A DNA stretch of 46,628 nucleotides from the NCBI GenBank assembly GCA_035293965.1, contig DATGLW010000107.1, positions 1-46,628 on the forward strand, written 5' to 3'. The notes under the pieces are model-generated. The model did no database searches, was not told the origin of the DNA, and saw nothing but the letters and a program-made list of their open reading frames with translations. The DNA comes from DATGLW01 sp035293965. Its GTDB lineage: Bacteria > Actinomycetota > Acidimicrobiia > Acidimicrobiales > RAAP-2. A program made the position numbers and the translations under genes. This document shows, piece after piece, positions 29,640 to 37,535 of this stretch. The stretch's first letter is position 1. Each line of letters opens with the position of its first letter.

Positions 29640-30031
29640 TGGCCGCGACGTACCTGGACTCCTCGGCCATCGTCAAGCTGGTAGTCGAGGAGCCGGAGTC
29701 GAGGGCACTCCGCCGGCACCTGCGCCGCCGGAGACCGCTGGTCTCCAGCGCCCTTGCCCGCACCGAGGTTCTCCGCGCCCTTCTTCAGGAGGGCGATGTC
29801 GGCATCGCCCGGGGCCGGGCCGCGCTCGCACGCATCGACATGATCCGGGTCAACGAACGGGTCCTCGAGGCGGCCGGTGTGCTGCTCCCTCCCGACCTGC
29901 GATCCCTCGACGCCATCCACCTCACCAGCGCGGCGCTGCTCGGCTCCGACCTCGGTCAGCTCGTCACCTACGACCAGAGGATGTCTGCTGCAGCTCGACA
30001 GCTCGGCCTCAACGTGGCCAGCCCCATCTGA
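29639..30031 (+). CDS. VapC-like PIN-domain ribonuclease toxin
   Basis: A 130-residue PIN nuclease. The four acidic positions are visible: Asp in TYLDSSAIVKLVVEE, Glu in ALARTEVLRALL, Asp in SLDAIHLTSALL-type helix (LRSLDAIHLTSAALLG), and Asp in LVTYDQRMSAAARQLGL. VapC toxins cleave specific tRNA or rRNA sites with Mg. It is translated from an ATG overlapping the antitoxin stop. The coding frame is intact and looks functional. The following 274 bases (30032-30305) contain no recognisable gene. Confidence 0.9.
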   Translation: MAATYLDSSAIVKLVVEEPESRALRRHLRRRRPLVSSALARTEVLRALLQEGDVGIARGRAALARIDMIRVNERVLEAAGVLLPPDLRSLDAIHLTSAALLGSDLGQLVTYDQRMSAAARQLGLNVASPI

Positions 30032-30305
30032 CCCAACGCCCAAACGGCACGCACGCGTCGGTGCTGACCGGGCTTGCACGCCCGCCGACCACTCCATGCC
30101 GGCGATCGTCCACTGGCCCGGGAAGGTGGACGAGCCCATCACGCGCGCGTCGGCGAACCTGACCCGGTCGGGGAGCATACGGCCGGAAATGACGACGGTC
30201 ACGGACCTCTCCCAGGCCGGGACGGTTCAACGCCCGGCCCCGGGCCTACTCGGCCTTGGCGTCGCCGGCCCCGCGCGAACCTGCGTGCCCCGGCGCCCTC
30301 GGTGG

Positions 30306-31592
30306 TCAGGCGATCCCCGGCACGCCGATCTCCGTGCCGCAGATGGGCTTGTTCTTGTAGACCACGAAGTTCGAGCCCTGTAGCTGCATCACATAGGTGC
30401 AGGGATGCTTGGGCAGCATGGCGGGAGTGCCGAAGTGCTGGAAGGTGACCGCAGACGGCAGGATCCCTCCGGCGTTGTAGCTCTTCAACGTCCGCAGCTT
30501 GGCGATCACCGCCGCGCTCGTGAGGTTCCTCCCCGCCATCTGCAAACCCTTGATGAGGTTGTCCGCAGCCAGATAGGAGCCGTAGAGGCCCAGGTCGGGG
30601 ATGCCGCCCGTGTAGCTCTTGTCGTACTTCCTCAGCGTGGCCAGCATGGCACGGGTGGGCCCGTTCGGCGTGGTGAAGTTGATGCCGGAGGTGACGTACA
30701 CGCCGTCGAAGGCCCGGGCGGCCGTGGGGTTCGTCAACACGTCCTCGTCGTAGCCGGTGAAGTACAGCTGCTTTGCCGCGATGCCCGCGTTCTTCACCGC
30801 CTGGGCCAGCGCCACGTCGGAGGCGTCCACGAAGGAGCCGACGACCCCGTTGCATCCCGCCGACTTGATCTGAAGGGTGCTGGCGGTGAAGTCCACGCCG
30901 CCGAAGGGGATCGAATAGTTCGTGTAGCACTGCGAGATGCCACCCACCCGCTGGGCGGCGCCGAACAGGAGCTTCACCGAGTCGATCGAGGCCGCCGAGA
31001 TGCCGTAGCCAAGGCCGGCCAGCTTGGTGACGCCGATCTCCTTGAGAAAGATGGCATCGGCGGTATTGGTGTACATGAGGCCGTTGAAGATCGTCGGCGA
31101 CCCGCCACCCGAGTACGAGAAGAGGTTCGTGTAGGGAAGCTGGGCGAACTGGGGGCCGCAGGCGCAATCGGTCGTCACCGGGATCTGTCGCGAGTGGGTG
31201 TAGGCGGCCGCGGCATAGCCGAAGGGCCCGTCCATGATCAGGCCGATGGCGCCCTTGTTCTCGACCAGGTCCTGGGACGCGGTCACGACCTGGGTGGGGT
31301 TGGACTGGTCGTCGGCCACCTCGAGCTTGAGCGGATGCCCGTCGATGCCGCCCCGAGCGTTCTGCAGGTCGATACGGGCCAGAGCGCCACCCGGGCCGTC
31401 GGTGAACGTCGACGAGGCGACGCCGGTCAGCGATCCCACCAGCCCGATGACGATGGGGCTCTTCGACCCCTTGCCCGCCGCCCCGACCGGCGAAGCCGGC
31501 GCCGTCACCAGCGCCACGCCGATCCCGAGGCTTGCCACGGCCGCGGCCACGCGCCCGGCGCGCCAGCGCACGATGTGTCGCCCGAAGGTCAC
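30306..31592 (-). CDS. Secreted branched-chain amino-acid-type ABC substrate-binding protein
   Basis: A 428-residue periplasmic-type binding protein of the LivJ/LivK (Peripla_BP_6) class. The signal peptide is RWRAGRVAAAVASLGIGVAL followed by VTAPASPVGAA, with no lipobox cysteine. The mature part starts KSPIVIGLVGSLTGVASSTF and has ARIDLQNARGGIDGHPLKLE, VTASQDLVENKGAIGLIMDG and YGSYLAADNLIKGLQMAGRN. The GTG at 31592 follows GGGGGGAAGGG. No permease or ATPase genes are adjacent, so it is an orphan binding protein. The ligand could be an amino acid, amide, urea or aromatic compound; it cannot be told from sequence. Confidence 0.88.
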   Translation of the reverse strand: MTFGRHIVRWRAGRVAAAVASLGIGVALVTAPASPVGAAGKGSKSPIVIGLVGSLTGVASSTFTDGPGGALARIDLQNARGGIDGHPLKLEVADDQSNPTQVVTASQDLVENKGAIGLIMDGPFGYAAAAYTHSRQIPVTTDCACGPQFAQLPYTNLFSYSGGGSPTIFNGLMYTNTADAIFLKEIGVTKLAGLGYGISAASIDSVKLLFGAAQRVGGISQCYTNYSIPFGGVDFTASTLQIKSAGCNGVVGSFVDASDVALAQAVKNAGIAAKQLYFTGYDEDVLTNPTAARAFDGVYVTSGINFTTPNGPTRAMLATLRKYDKSYTGGIPDLGLYGSYLAADNLIKGLQMAGRNLTSAAVIAKLRTLKSYNAGGILPSAVTFQHFGTPAMLPKHPCTYVMQLQGSNFVVYKNKPICGTEIGVPGIA

Positions 31593-31996
31593 GACCCTTC
31601 CCCCCCTCGATCCTGCCTGGCCCCCCGATCCTGCTCGGCTCCTGCTCGGCCGGCAGAACCGGCCTCGCGTCGTCCGGTCACGCATCTGTAGCACCGGGTC
31701 GCACGGTCGTCAAGGGGGATCGCGCGCAGCGTCTGCGCGCAGCATCTGCGCGAAGTGTCTGGGGGTCGGATCGCCCCGCAGGCGCCGCGCCGACCAAGCA
31801 AGGTCCTGCGCCTGCCACGCACCAACGCAGGTCACCGCGTCCTGTCGTATGGCGACCTCTTGTGCTCGCGTCCCGGTAGGGCCCGCGCCGATGGAAGGAG
31901 GTTTCGGAAGGGCTGATGGACGGTAAGAAGAGGGCGCCATCCATAACCCATTCGTGCGGTCGCGCGGCTCACGTATCGCTCAAAGAAAGGTCACTC
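31593..31996. other. Spacer upstream of the binding-protein gene and small membrane gene
   Basis: No gene is seen in these 404 bases. It holds a triple 13-bp repeat (described separately) and an AAGGAGG at about 31895-31901 placed before an in-frame upstream ATG (31916) of the small membrane gene. The promoters of both flanking genes should lie here. Confidence 0.45.
31722..31760. repeat. Three 13-bp tandem repeats
   Basis: GCGCGCAGCGTCT, GCGCGCAGCATCT and GCGCGAAGTGTCT follow one another with no gap. The first two differ at one base and the third at three or four. It lies in the divergent spacer, so it may be a set of regulator sites or a slippage product. Confidence 0.85.
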
Positions 31997-32161
31997 ATGG
32001 TCCTGTTGCTGGCTTTCCTGATCGTGCTGTTGTTCTTCGGCCTCGGGTTCGCGCTCCACCTGCTCTGGATCGTGGCCGCCGTGCTGTTCGTCTTTTGGAT
32101 GCTCGGATGGGCCATCGGCCGCGGGGAAAGCGCTGGCGCCAGGCGCTTCTACCGGTGGTGA
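31997..32161 (+). CDS. Small hydrophobic membrane protein (lmo0937/DUF5670-like)
   Basis: A 54-residue protein with two adjacent hydrophobic helices (MVLLLAFLIVLLFFGLGFAL and LLWIVAAVLFVFWMLGWAIG) and a basic aromatic tail ending RRFYRW. This layout is shared by the lmo0937-like small membrane proteins common in bacteria and often stress-induced. The ATG at 31997 follows AAAGG at eight bases. A longer frame from ATG 31916 with strong upstream purine runs is possible but its extra 27 residues are polar and unlike the family. Function unknown. Confidence 0.72.
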   Translation: MVLLLAFLIVLLFFGLGFALHLLWIVAAVLFVFWMLGWAIGRGESAGARRFYRW

Positions 32162-32255
32162 CACCGCTCCTCGCGTGGCGACCCGGTCGGTGCCTTCACG
32201 CCAGCTCACCGCACGTTGCATTGCGGCCAGAGGACCCGCGCCTGCAGAACGCCCG

Positions 32256-32837
32256 TTACCTGTTCCTGCGACGCAGCGCGCGCTTGAGCACCCCTTCGTA
32301 AGCCTCGAGGCCCTCGCGGTGCAGACGGGCCTCGGGGCCGGCGGCGATGCCGACGCGCTCGGGGATGATCCCCCAGATGGGGACCTTCTCGCTCGTCCAC
32401 CACTCGATGGTCTGCGCCAGGTCGTTCGTCCCGAGCCGGGCGGCGCAGATCACCACGCCGAATGCCACGCCGTCGGCGATCATCTCCAGCGTGGCGGCGA
32501 CTCGGGTGTACTCGACTCCGCCGGCCCGGGTGGGCACGACCACGGCGTCCGCCCGCTCGAGCGCCGCCCGGACGATCCGCTCGTCGCCGGGAGGGGTGTC
32601 GACGATCACCAGGCCATCTCGTGACATGGCCCGAGCCACGGTCCGCTCCGAAGGAGCCTCGAAGAGTTCGACGCCCTCCAAGGGGCGGGCCTCCAGCCAC
32701 TCGGCCGTGGAGGCCTGCCGGTCGGCGTCCACGAGGATGACCGGGGCGTACCCCTCCCCGACTGCCGCCGCGGCCAGGTAGACCGTCGTGGTCGTCTTGC
32801 CGACCCCGCCTTTCACGTTGCTCACCACGATGTTCAT
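32256..32837 (-). CDS. Orphan ParA-family ATPase (short, MinD/ParA fold)
   Basis: A 193-residue deviant-Walker ATPase. The P-loop is MNIVVSNVKGGVGKTTTTVY with the signature Lys9, Walker A' is ILVDADRQASTAEWLEARP, and Walker B is GLVIVDTPPGDERIVRAALE. VVVPTRAGGVEYTRVAATLE follows, as in small plasmid- and phage-type ParA/Soj proteins that position or partition DNA or protein cargo. There is no ParB, centromere-like repeat array or cargo gene beside it. The chromosome's own parAB should be elsewhere. It lies near a tRNA-linked relic, so it may be left from a mobile element. Confidence 0.85.
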   Translation of the reverse strand: MNIVVSNVKGGVGKTTTTVYLAAAAVGEGYAPVILVDADRQASTAEWLEARPLEGVELFEAPSERTVARAMSRDGLVIVDTPPGDERIVRAALERADAVVVPTRAGGVEYTRVAATLEMIADGVAFGVVICAARLGTNDLAQTIEWWTSEKVPIWGIIPERVGIAAGPEARLHREGLEAYEGVLKRALRRRNR

Positions 32838-32979
32838 AGGTGGCCGCCAGCATCGCACACCCTCTGCTGGGCCATCCGGCCGAGCCCGACAGGAGCTGAA
32901 CTGGCATTGCAGAGAGGCGACCGGCCGCTGCCGGGGCTCGGCCGGCACGGCCACGGGGCACGGAAGAGGACACCAGGGC

Positions 32980-33843
32980 TCAGCCGGCCCGCCCCCCGCC
33001 CGCCCCTCCGGCGGGAGCACCCGCCCCTCCGGCGGGAGCACCCGCCGCCTGGGCCGACTCGGCGACCCACTTGCCCGATCCCGTCTTCTCGGCGAGGAAG
33101 CGGACCCCGTCGCGCCAGGCCGCGGCAGCGGCCTCGGGGTCGTGCATGGCGAACCCCGGCGAGCTGAAGGCATGCCCGGCGCCGGGGTACAGCACGATCT
33201 CGTGGTCGATGCCCCAGCCTGAAAGACGCCGGCCGAGGTCGGCGAGCTGGGCCGGCGTCATGACCTGGTCCTGGTCGCCGTAGCCAATCAGGACCGGGCA
33301 GGCGATGTTCCACACCAGGTCCAGCGCGTGGGCAGGCCGGGTGGCCGAGATGGCCTCGAACCGAGGCTGGCTCGGGTAGAAGAGGACAGCCGCGTCGAGG
33401 TGCCGGTCGAGGCACGCGCCGAACAAGGCGACGGTGCCTCCCGTGCAGTAGCCCCAGACGGCGACCTTCCCGTCCGTCGAGGGCAAGTGACGGGCGAAGG
33501 TGATCGCGTCGAGGAAGTCGTGAGCCGCCCGGCGGAAGTCCAGCGCCTCGATCATCCGGAGCATCCCTGGGATGTCGCTGTAGTCGTCGGGATCGGTGAG
33601 GCGGAGGCCCCGGTAGTAGTCGGGCACGAGGGCGACGAACCCGATATGGGCTAGCGTCGCCGCCACGTTCCGGATGAAGCCGTTGATGCCGCCCCCCTCG
33701 GCACCGATGACGACCGCCGGCCGGGGCCCCGTCCCCACCGGCTCGTACACGAGGATCCTCGCGCCCTGACCCACCGCCTCGAGGCGGATCTCGCTCGCCC
33801 GCACGCCGTCGTACGCCTCACGTTCCGGGTTCGGCACGTCCAT
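32980..33843 (-). CDS. Dienelactone hydrolase family alpha/beta hydrolase
   Basis: A 287-residue alpha/beta hydrolase. The nucleophile elbow is VWGYCTGGTVALFG with Cys133, as in dienelactone hydrolase, the acid is Asp190 or Asp192 in IGYGDQDQVM, and the base is His224 in PGAGHAFSSPG. AVVIGAEGGGINGFIRNVAA and VPDYYRGL are also family marks. Such enzymes open lactones in chlorocatechol and related pathways, though many have other ester substrates. The ATG at 33843 follows GGAGGTGG at six bases. The C-terminus is extended by an Ala/Gly/Pro-rich tail containing a 21-bp tandem repeat. Confidence 0.88.
   Translation of the reverse strand: MDVPNPEREAYDGVRASEIRLEAVGQGARILVYEPVGTGPRPAVVIGAEGGGINGFIRNVAATLAHIGFVALVPDYYRGLRLTDPDDYSDIPGMLRMIEALDFRRAAHDFLDAITFARHLPSTDGKVAVWGYCTGGTVALFGACLDRHLDAAVLFYPSQPRFEAISATRPAHALDLVWNIACPVLIGYGDQDQVMTPAQLADLGRRLSGWGIDHEIVLYPGAGHAFSSPGFAMHDPEAAAAAWRDGVRFLAEKTGSGKWVAESAQAAGAPAGGAGAPAGGAGGGRAG
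33001..33042 (-). repeat. 21-bp tandem repeat in the hydrolase C-terminal tail
   Basis: Two copies of a 21-base unit (plus strand CGCCCCTCCGGCGGGAGCAC plus one base) stand in tandem. They encode two GGAGAPA-type heptapeptides just before the stop of the dienelactone hydrolase. Confidence 0.9.
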
Positions 33844-33936
33844 GACGACCACCTCCGAGCCGTGGCGCACCCAGCCCGGCCCGACCCGGACCGTACTCGG
33901 CGAGGCCCCCGCCCTGCCCGGCGCGGAGGCCGCCCG

Positions 33937-34191
33937 TCAGGAGGCGTCCGCCGACGGCTCCAAGCTGACCACGTCGGCCAAGGGGCCGGAGCCGACGTCG
34001 TCTGCCGCCTGGTGCAGCACGCGCTCGTAGCTCCCGAGGCGCCTCTCGTGCTCGGCGATCCCCCTCCACTCGAACTCCCTCGCCTGCTCCACGGCCTGCT
34101 GCAGCTCCTCGCGGGTGTGGAGGACCCGTACGGTTCGCACCGGGGCCTCGACAACGGGAGCGGGAACCTCCTTTCGACGGAAGATGGACAC
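33937..34191 (-). CDS. Hypothetical 84-residue protein
   Basis: I do not recognise this family. The protein starts VSIFRRKEVPAPVVEAPVRT, then has a long amphipathic helix (TREELQQAVEQAREFEWRGI then AEHERRLGSYERVLHQAADD) and an acidic end (VVSLEPSADAS). The GTG at 34191 is supported by AAGGAG five bases upstream; an ATG five codons earlier is the alternative. The helical part could be a coiled coil. It lies upstream of, and on the same strand as, the dienelactone hydrolase gene, 93 bases away, so they may share a transcript. Confidence 0.55.
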   Translation of the reverse strand: MSIFRRKEVPAPVVEAPVRTVRVLHTREELQQAVEQAREFEWRGIAEHERRLGSYERVLHQAADDVGSGPLADVVSLEPSADAS

Positions 34192-34416
34192 CACTGCTCC
34201 TTCTCTCATCCTCTCGGCGGTCCAGCGACGGGCGCCGCCGCGGGCGGGATCTCGAGGCGAGCGACGAGGGGACGCCGTCCCACTCTCGCCGCGGCAACTC
34301 GCCCGTCGGCTCACGGCAGCGAGCATCCGTCCCGTCCGCAATGCCTACTTCCTCGTCACCGCATGGGTACCCGACAGGGATTGCTCGAAACCTGCACAGG
34401 CGGCCCGAGGGGCTTG

Positions 34417-34471
34417 GGGCGGCCCCGGTCGGCCCGGGCGGGCCCCGGGCGGCCCCGGTCGGCCCGGGCGG
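34417..34471. repeat. 25-bp direct repeat, period 30, very GC-rich
   Basis: A block starting GGGCGGCCCCGGTCGG and ending CCCGGGCGG occurs at 34417-34441 and 34447-34471. It lies just beyond the crotonase stop on the transcribed side and can fold into strong GC hairpins, so it might act in termination. No T-run is present. Confidence 0.8.
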
Positions 34472-34484
34472 CCCGACCGTCGAC

Positions 34485-35327
34485 TCAGTGGGGCGGCAGG
34501 CCGGGTCCGAGCGACAGCAGGGTCACCTCGTCGCGGAAGGTCTGGTACATCGTGGCCTCGAGCGACTGGTTGAGCTGGCTCTTGATGTGGCCGACGCGAA
34601 CGCTGAGATCTGGGCCCCGCCCGCCCTGGGGAGCGCCGGGCGAGCTCGGCCCGCTCGCCGGCGCGGCGAGGGTGGCGAGCTTGCGCGCCCACTCGCGGGC
34701 CGTGTCCTCGAGCTCTCCTGCGGGTACGCACCGGTTGATGAGGCCCCACTCCTCCGCTCGCCTTGCCGGCAGCGGCTCGCCGAACAGGGCGAGCTCCTTC
34801 GCCCGCACGAGGCTGACGGCGCGCGGCAGGATCCATGCCCCGCCACCCTCGAGCGGGAGGCCGCGGCGGACGAACACCTCCCAGAAGCTCGCCTCCTCGG
34901 ACGCCAGGATGAGGTCGCAGGCCAGGGCCAGCTGGCACCCGCCGCCGGCGGCCACGCCGTTGACGGCGGCGATGAAGGGCGTCTCACTGTGCCAGATGGC
35001 CTCCATCAGCCGGTACCACCCGTAGAGGATGCCGTCGTCTCGCGCCGTGTTCGGGGCCGGCCGGCGGCGCTCGGGCGGGACCTCGAGAGGTCCGCCCTCC
35101 TGGGTGAGGTCGGCACCCGACGAGAAGGCGCTGCCGTTTGCCGTCACCACCGCCACCTTGACCGTCGGGTCCTCGCTCACCTCGTGGATGGCGGCGAGCA
35201 GTGCGTTGCGGAGGGGTCGGTCGATGGCGTTGCGCTTCTGCGGGCGGTTCAGGCGCAACCACGCGACCCCGTCGTCCACCTCGTAGAGCAGACCGGCTGC
35301 CTCCCACTCCTCGACCCTGGCGACCAT
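34485..35327 (-). CDS. Crotonase (enoyl-CoA hydratase/isomerase) family protein without the hydratase glutamates
   Basis: A 280-residue crotonase fold. CoA-binding and oxyanion-hole motifs are present: VAWLRLNRPQKRNAID, SGADLTQEGG and AAVNGVAAGGGCQLALACDL. In true hydratases the last motif reads GGGCE and a second Glu follows about 20 residues later (QPE). Here Gln replaces the first and Phe sits at the second (FWEVFVRRGLPLEGGG), so simple hydration is unlikely. The GLPLEGGGAWILPR form is frequent in other crotonases of unknown reaction. A long insertion (EVPPERRRPAPNTARDDG) and an extended C-terminus follow. The ATG at 35327 has GGGAG upstream. It is divergent from the ABM protein gene. Confidence 0.88.
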   Translation of the reverse strand: MVARVEEWEAAGLLYEVDDGVAWLRLNRPQKRNAIDRPLRNALLAAIHEVSEDPTVKVAVVTANGSAFSSGADLTQEGGPLEVPPERRRPAPNTARDDGILYGWYRLMEAIWHSETPFIAAVNGVAAGGGCQLALACDLILASEEASFWEVFVRRGLPLEGGGAWILPRAVSLVRAKELALFGEPLPARRAEEWGLINRCVPAGELEDTAREWARKLATLAAPASGPSSPGAPQGGRGPDLSVRVGHIKSQLNQSLEATMYQTFRDEVTLLSLGPGLPPH

Positions 35328-35471
35328 CTCCCACTCCCTTCGTCGGGCGTCATTGTGGCCCGCGCCGGCCAGAGGCCCCAACTCCAGCGCCCGGGCCGGG
35401 CCCCACCCCCCACCGAGGACCGGGCGGCACGGGCGGCGGCGCCGCCCGCCGTTCCCCGGCAGGATGGTGCG

Positions 35472-35819
35472 GTGACGACCGCCCTACGCCCCCGAGTCGT
35501 GACCGTCTTCCGGTCGCGGCTGCGCGCGGATGCCGAGACCAACGGCTACGCGTCGGTTGCCGAGCAGGTCGAGGCGCGCGCCCGGGCGATGCCCGGATTC
35601 GTGGACTTCAAGACGTTCCTGGCCCCCGACGGCGAACGCGTCTCGATCATCGTGTTCGACGGCTGGGACCATCATGCCGCCTGGCGCGACGATCCCGGCC
35701 ATCGAGCCGCCCAGCGGCGCGGGCGGGAGTCGTTCTACGCCGAGTACTCGATCTCGGTGTGCGAGGAGCACCGGGCGCGCCACTTCCACCGGGCGACGGG
35801 CGGGCCCGGCGGCGCGTGA
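35472..35819 (+). CDS. ABM-fold (antibiotic biosynthesis monooxygenase-like) protein
   Basis: A 115-residue dimeric alpha/beta-barrel type protein. The typical elements are VVTVFRSRLRADAETNGYAS near the N-terminus, the helix EQVEARARAMPGFVDFKTFL, and then VSIIVFDGWDHHAAWRDDPG and HRAAQRRGRESFYAEYSISV. ABM proteins include cofactor-free oxygenases, haem-degrading enzymes and stress-related proteins; the substrate cannot be inferred. GTG start at 35472. It lies between the crotonase (divergent) and thiolase genes, all consistent with a catabolic cluster. Confidence 0.8.
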   Translation: MTTALRPRVVTVFRSRLRADAETNGYASVAEQVEARARAMPGFVDFKTFLAPDGERVSIIVFDGWDHHAAWRDDPGHRAAQRRGRESFYAEYSISVCEEHRARHFHRATGGPGGA

Positions 35820-35884
35820 CGTCCGGCCTCGTGGCGTGACCCAGGGCAGGCGGGCTGGCGGGGCAGGCTGGCTGAGCCGACTGC

Positions 35885-37078
35885 ATGCCTCCAGCTCCTA
35901 TCATCGCCTCCGTGTTGCCACGCATCGTCGTGATCGGAGCCGCCGAGACCGACCGCCTCGGCGTCATCACCGACGTCTCGCCCGTGCAACTCCATGCCGA
36001 GGCAGTCCGCAATGCGATCGCCGATGCCGGCATCGCCCGCGACGACATCGACGGCATCGCCTGCGTCGGCGAGGGACCTGCCGGCCTGGCCCACTACCTC
36101 GGCGTCCTCCCGACCTGGCTCGATGGCACGTTCGTCGGCGGATGCTCGTTCCTGGTCCACCTGCACCATGCGGCCGCCGCCATCGCCGCGGGCATGGCCA
36201 AGGTCGTCGCCATCAGCCATGCCGTGTCGCGCGGCGGCCCGGCGAGCAGCCCAGGCGCGCTCGATCTCGCCAACCTCCAGCAGCAGTTCGAGCAGGTGTA
36301 CGGGATCGGCCCTCCTGTCACCAAGTTCCCCCTCGGCCTCCTGCGCTACATGAAGACCTACGGCCTCACCCACGAGCAGCTCGCCTCGGTCGCCGTCGCG
36401 CAGCGCCGGTGGTCGTCACAGGTGCCCCGGGCGATGATGCGCGACCTCATCACCGTCGAGGACGTGCTGGCGTCGCCCCTGATCTGCTACCCCCTGCATC
36501 TCCTCGAGTGCTGCCTGTCCACCAACGGCGGCGGCGCCATCATCGTGACCAGCGAGGAGCACGCGCGCACGCTTCCGCTCCGCAAGCCCCTCGTGCACGT
36601 GCTCGGCGGTGCCGAGTCCTCGGAGTCGCCCCTCGCCTCACAGATGGCCGACGTCACAAGCGCCCGGGCGTACCGGACGACCGGGAAGCTCGCCTTCGAG
36701 CAGGCCGGCATCACGCACCGCGACGTCGACCACCTGATGGCCTACGACGCCTTCGCGCACCTGCCCATCTACACCCTTGAGGATCTCGGGTTCGTCGGTC
36801 GCGGCGAAGCCGGCGCGTTCATCGCGGAGGGCAACACCGCGCCGGGCGGCTCCCTGCCGATGAACACCAACGGTGGAGGTCTCTCCTACACCCACACCGG
36901 CCTCTACGGGATGTTCCTCATGCAGGAGTCGATCCGCCAGGTACGTGGCGAGGCGGCCGCCCAGGTGACCGACGTGCACGTCAGCGTGGCCCACGGGGTG
37001 GGGAGCATGTTCACCTCGGCCAGCACGATCGTCTTCGGCTCCGAAGAAGCGGCTCAGACCCTCCAGCGGGCGCGATGA
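35885..37078 (+). CDS. Thiolase-superfamily lipid-transfer-type protein (SCP-x/Ltp2-like)
   Basis: A 397-residue non-decarboxylating thiolase fold. It starts near LPRIVVIGAAETDRLGVITD, and the nucleophile Cys87 lies in GGCSFLVHLHHAAAAIAAGM. The C-terminal half has MNTNGGGLSYTHTGLYGMFL and SVAHGVGSMFTSASTIVFG, typical of the Ltp-type branch in which a DUF35 protein is the partner. Indeed its stop overlaps the DUF35 gene by ATGA. In steroid side-chain breakdown such Ltp2-DUF35 pairs perform retro-aldol cleavage; others act as acetyl-CoA acyltransferases. The ATG at 35885 is the longest start; a GTG at 35912 is equally close to the first strand. Confidence 0.88.
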   Translation: MPPAPIIASVLPRIVVIGAAETDRLGVITDVSPVQLHAEAVRNAIADAGIARDDIDGIACVGEGPAGLAHYLGVLPTWLDGTFVGGCSFLVHLHHAAAAIAAGMAKVVAISHAVSRGGPASSPGALDLANLQQQFEQVYGIGPPVTKFPLGLLRYMKTYGLTHEQLASVAVAQRRWSSQVPRAMMRDLITVEDVLASPLICYPLHLLECCLSTNGGGAIIVTSEEHARTLPLRKPLVHVLGGAESSESPLASQMADVTSARAYRTTGKLAFEQAGITHRDVDHLMAYDAFAHLPIYTLEDLGFVGRGEAGAFIAEGNTAPGGSLPMNTNGGGLSYTHTGLYGMFLMQESIRQVRGEAAAQVTDVHVSVAHGVGSMFTSASTIVFGSEEAAQTLQRAR

Positions 37079-37488
37079 CCGACCGACCCAAGCCGGCACC
37101 GGTGGTGACGCCCGAGACCAGGCCGTTCTGGGACGCCGCCCAGCGCGAGCAGCTGTGCATCCAGCGCTGCAATGCCTGCACGAAGTACTACTTCTATCCC
37201 AGACCGTTCTGCCCGCACTGCTTCTCCGACGACGTGGCGTGGGTGCAGGTGAGCGGGCGGGCCACCCTGCACTCCTATGTCATCAACCACCGGCCGGTCC
37301 CCGGCTGGGAGGGCGATGCCCCCTACGCCATCGCCCTCGTCGAGCTGGAAGAGGGGCCACGACTGGCGACGAACATCGTCGGCATCCCCAACACCCCCGA
37401 GCACCTCGTCCTCGACATGGCGCTCGAAGTCTGCTTCGAGGAACAGGGGGGGATGAAGATCCCAAAGTTCCGCCCGGCGCCCGGCTGA
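37075..37488 (+). CDS. Zinc-ribbon OB-fold (DUF35/ChsH2-type) partner of the thiolase
   Basis: A 137-residue protein with an N-terminal rubredoxin-like zinc ribbon (Cys32, Cys35, Cys46 and Cys49 in RCNACTKYYFYPRPFCPHCF) and a DUF35 OB-fold (GRATLHSYVINHRPVPGW, PYAIALVELEEGPRLATNIV). DUF35 proteins form complexes with Ltp-type thiolases and gate acyl-CoA substrates. The ATGA overlap with the thiolase gene makes a 1:1 complex likely. There are no signs of damage. The exact acyl-CoA substrate is not known. Confidence 0.9.
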   Translation: MTDRPKPAPVVTPETRPFWDAAQREQLCIQRCNACTKYYFYPRPFCPHCFSDDVAWVQVSGRATLHSYVINHRPVPGWEGDAPYAIALVELEEGPRLATNIVGIPNTPEHLVLDMALEVCFEEQGGMKIPKFRPAPG

Positions 37489-37535
37489 GGCCTACCCCGA
37501 GGCAGCGAGTCGGGACCGCGCCGGCCCCCGGCACC

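Noticed and set aside
30040..30305. Short frames between vapC and the binding-protein gene
   Set aside because: Neither strand gives a recognisable motif, a ribosome-binding site or a sensible start; I see no gene there.
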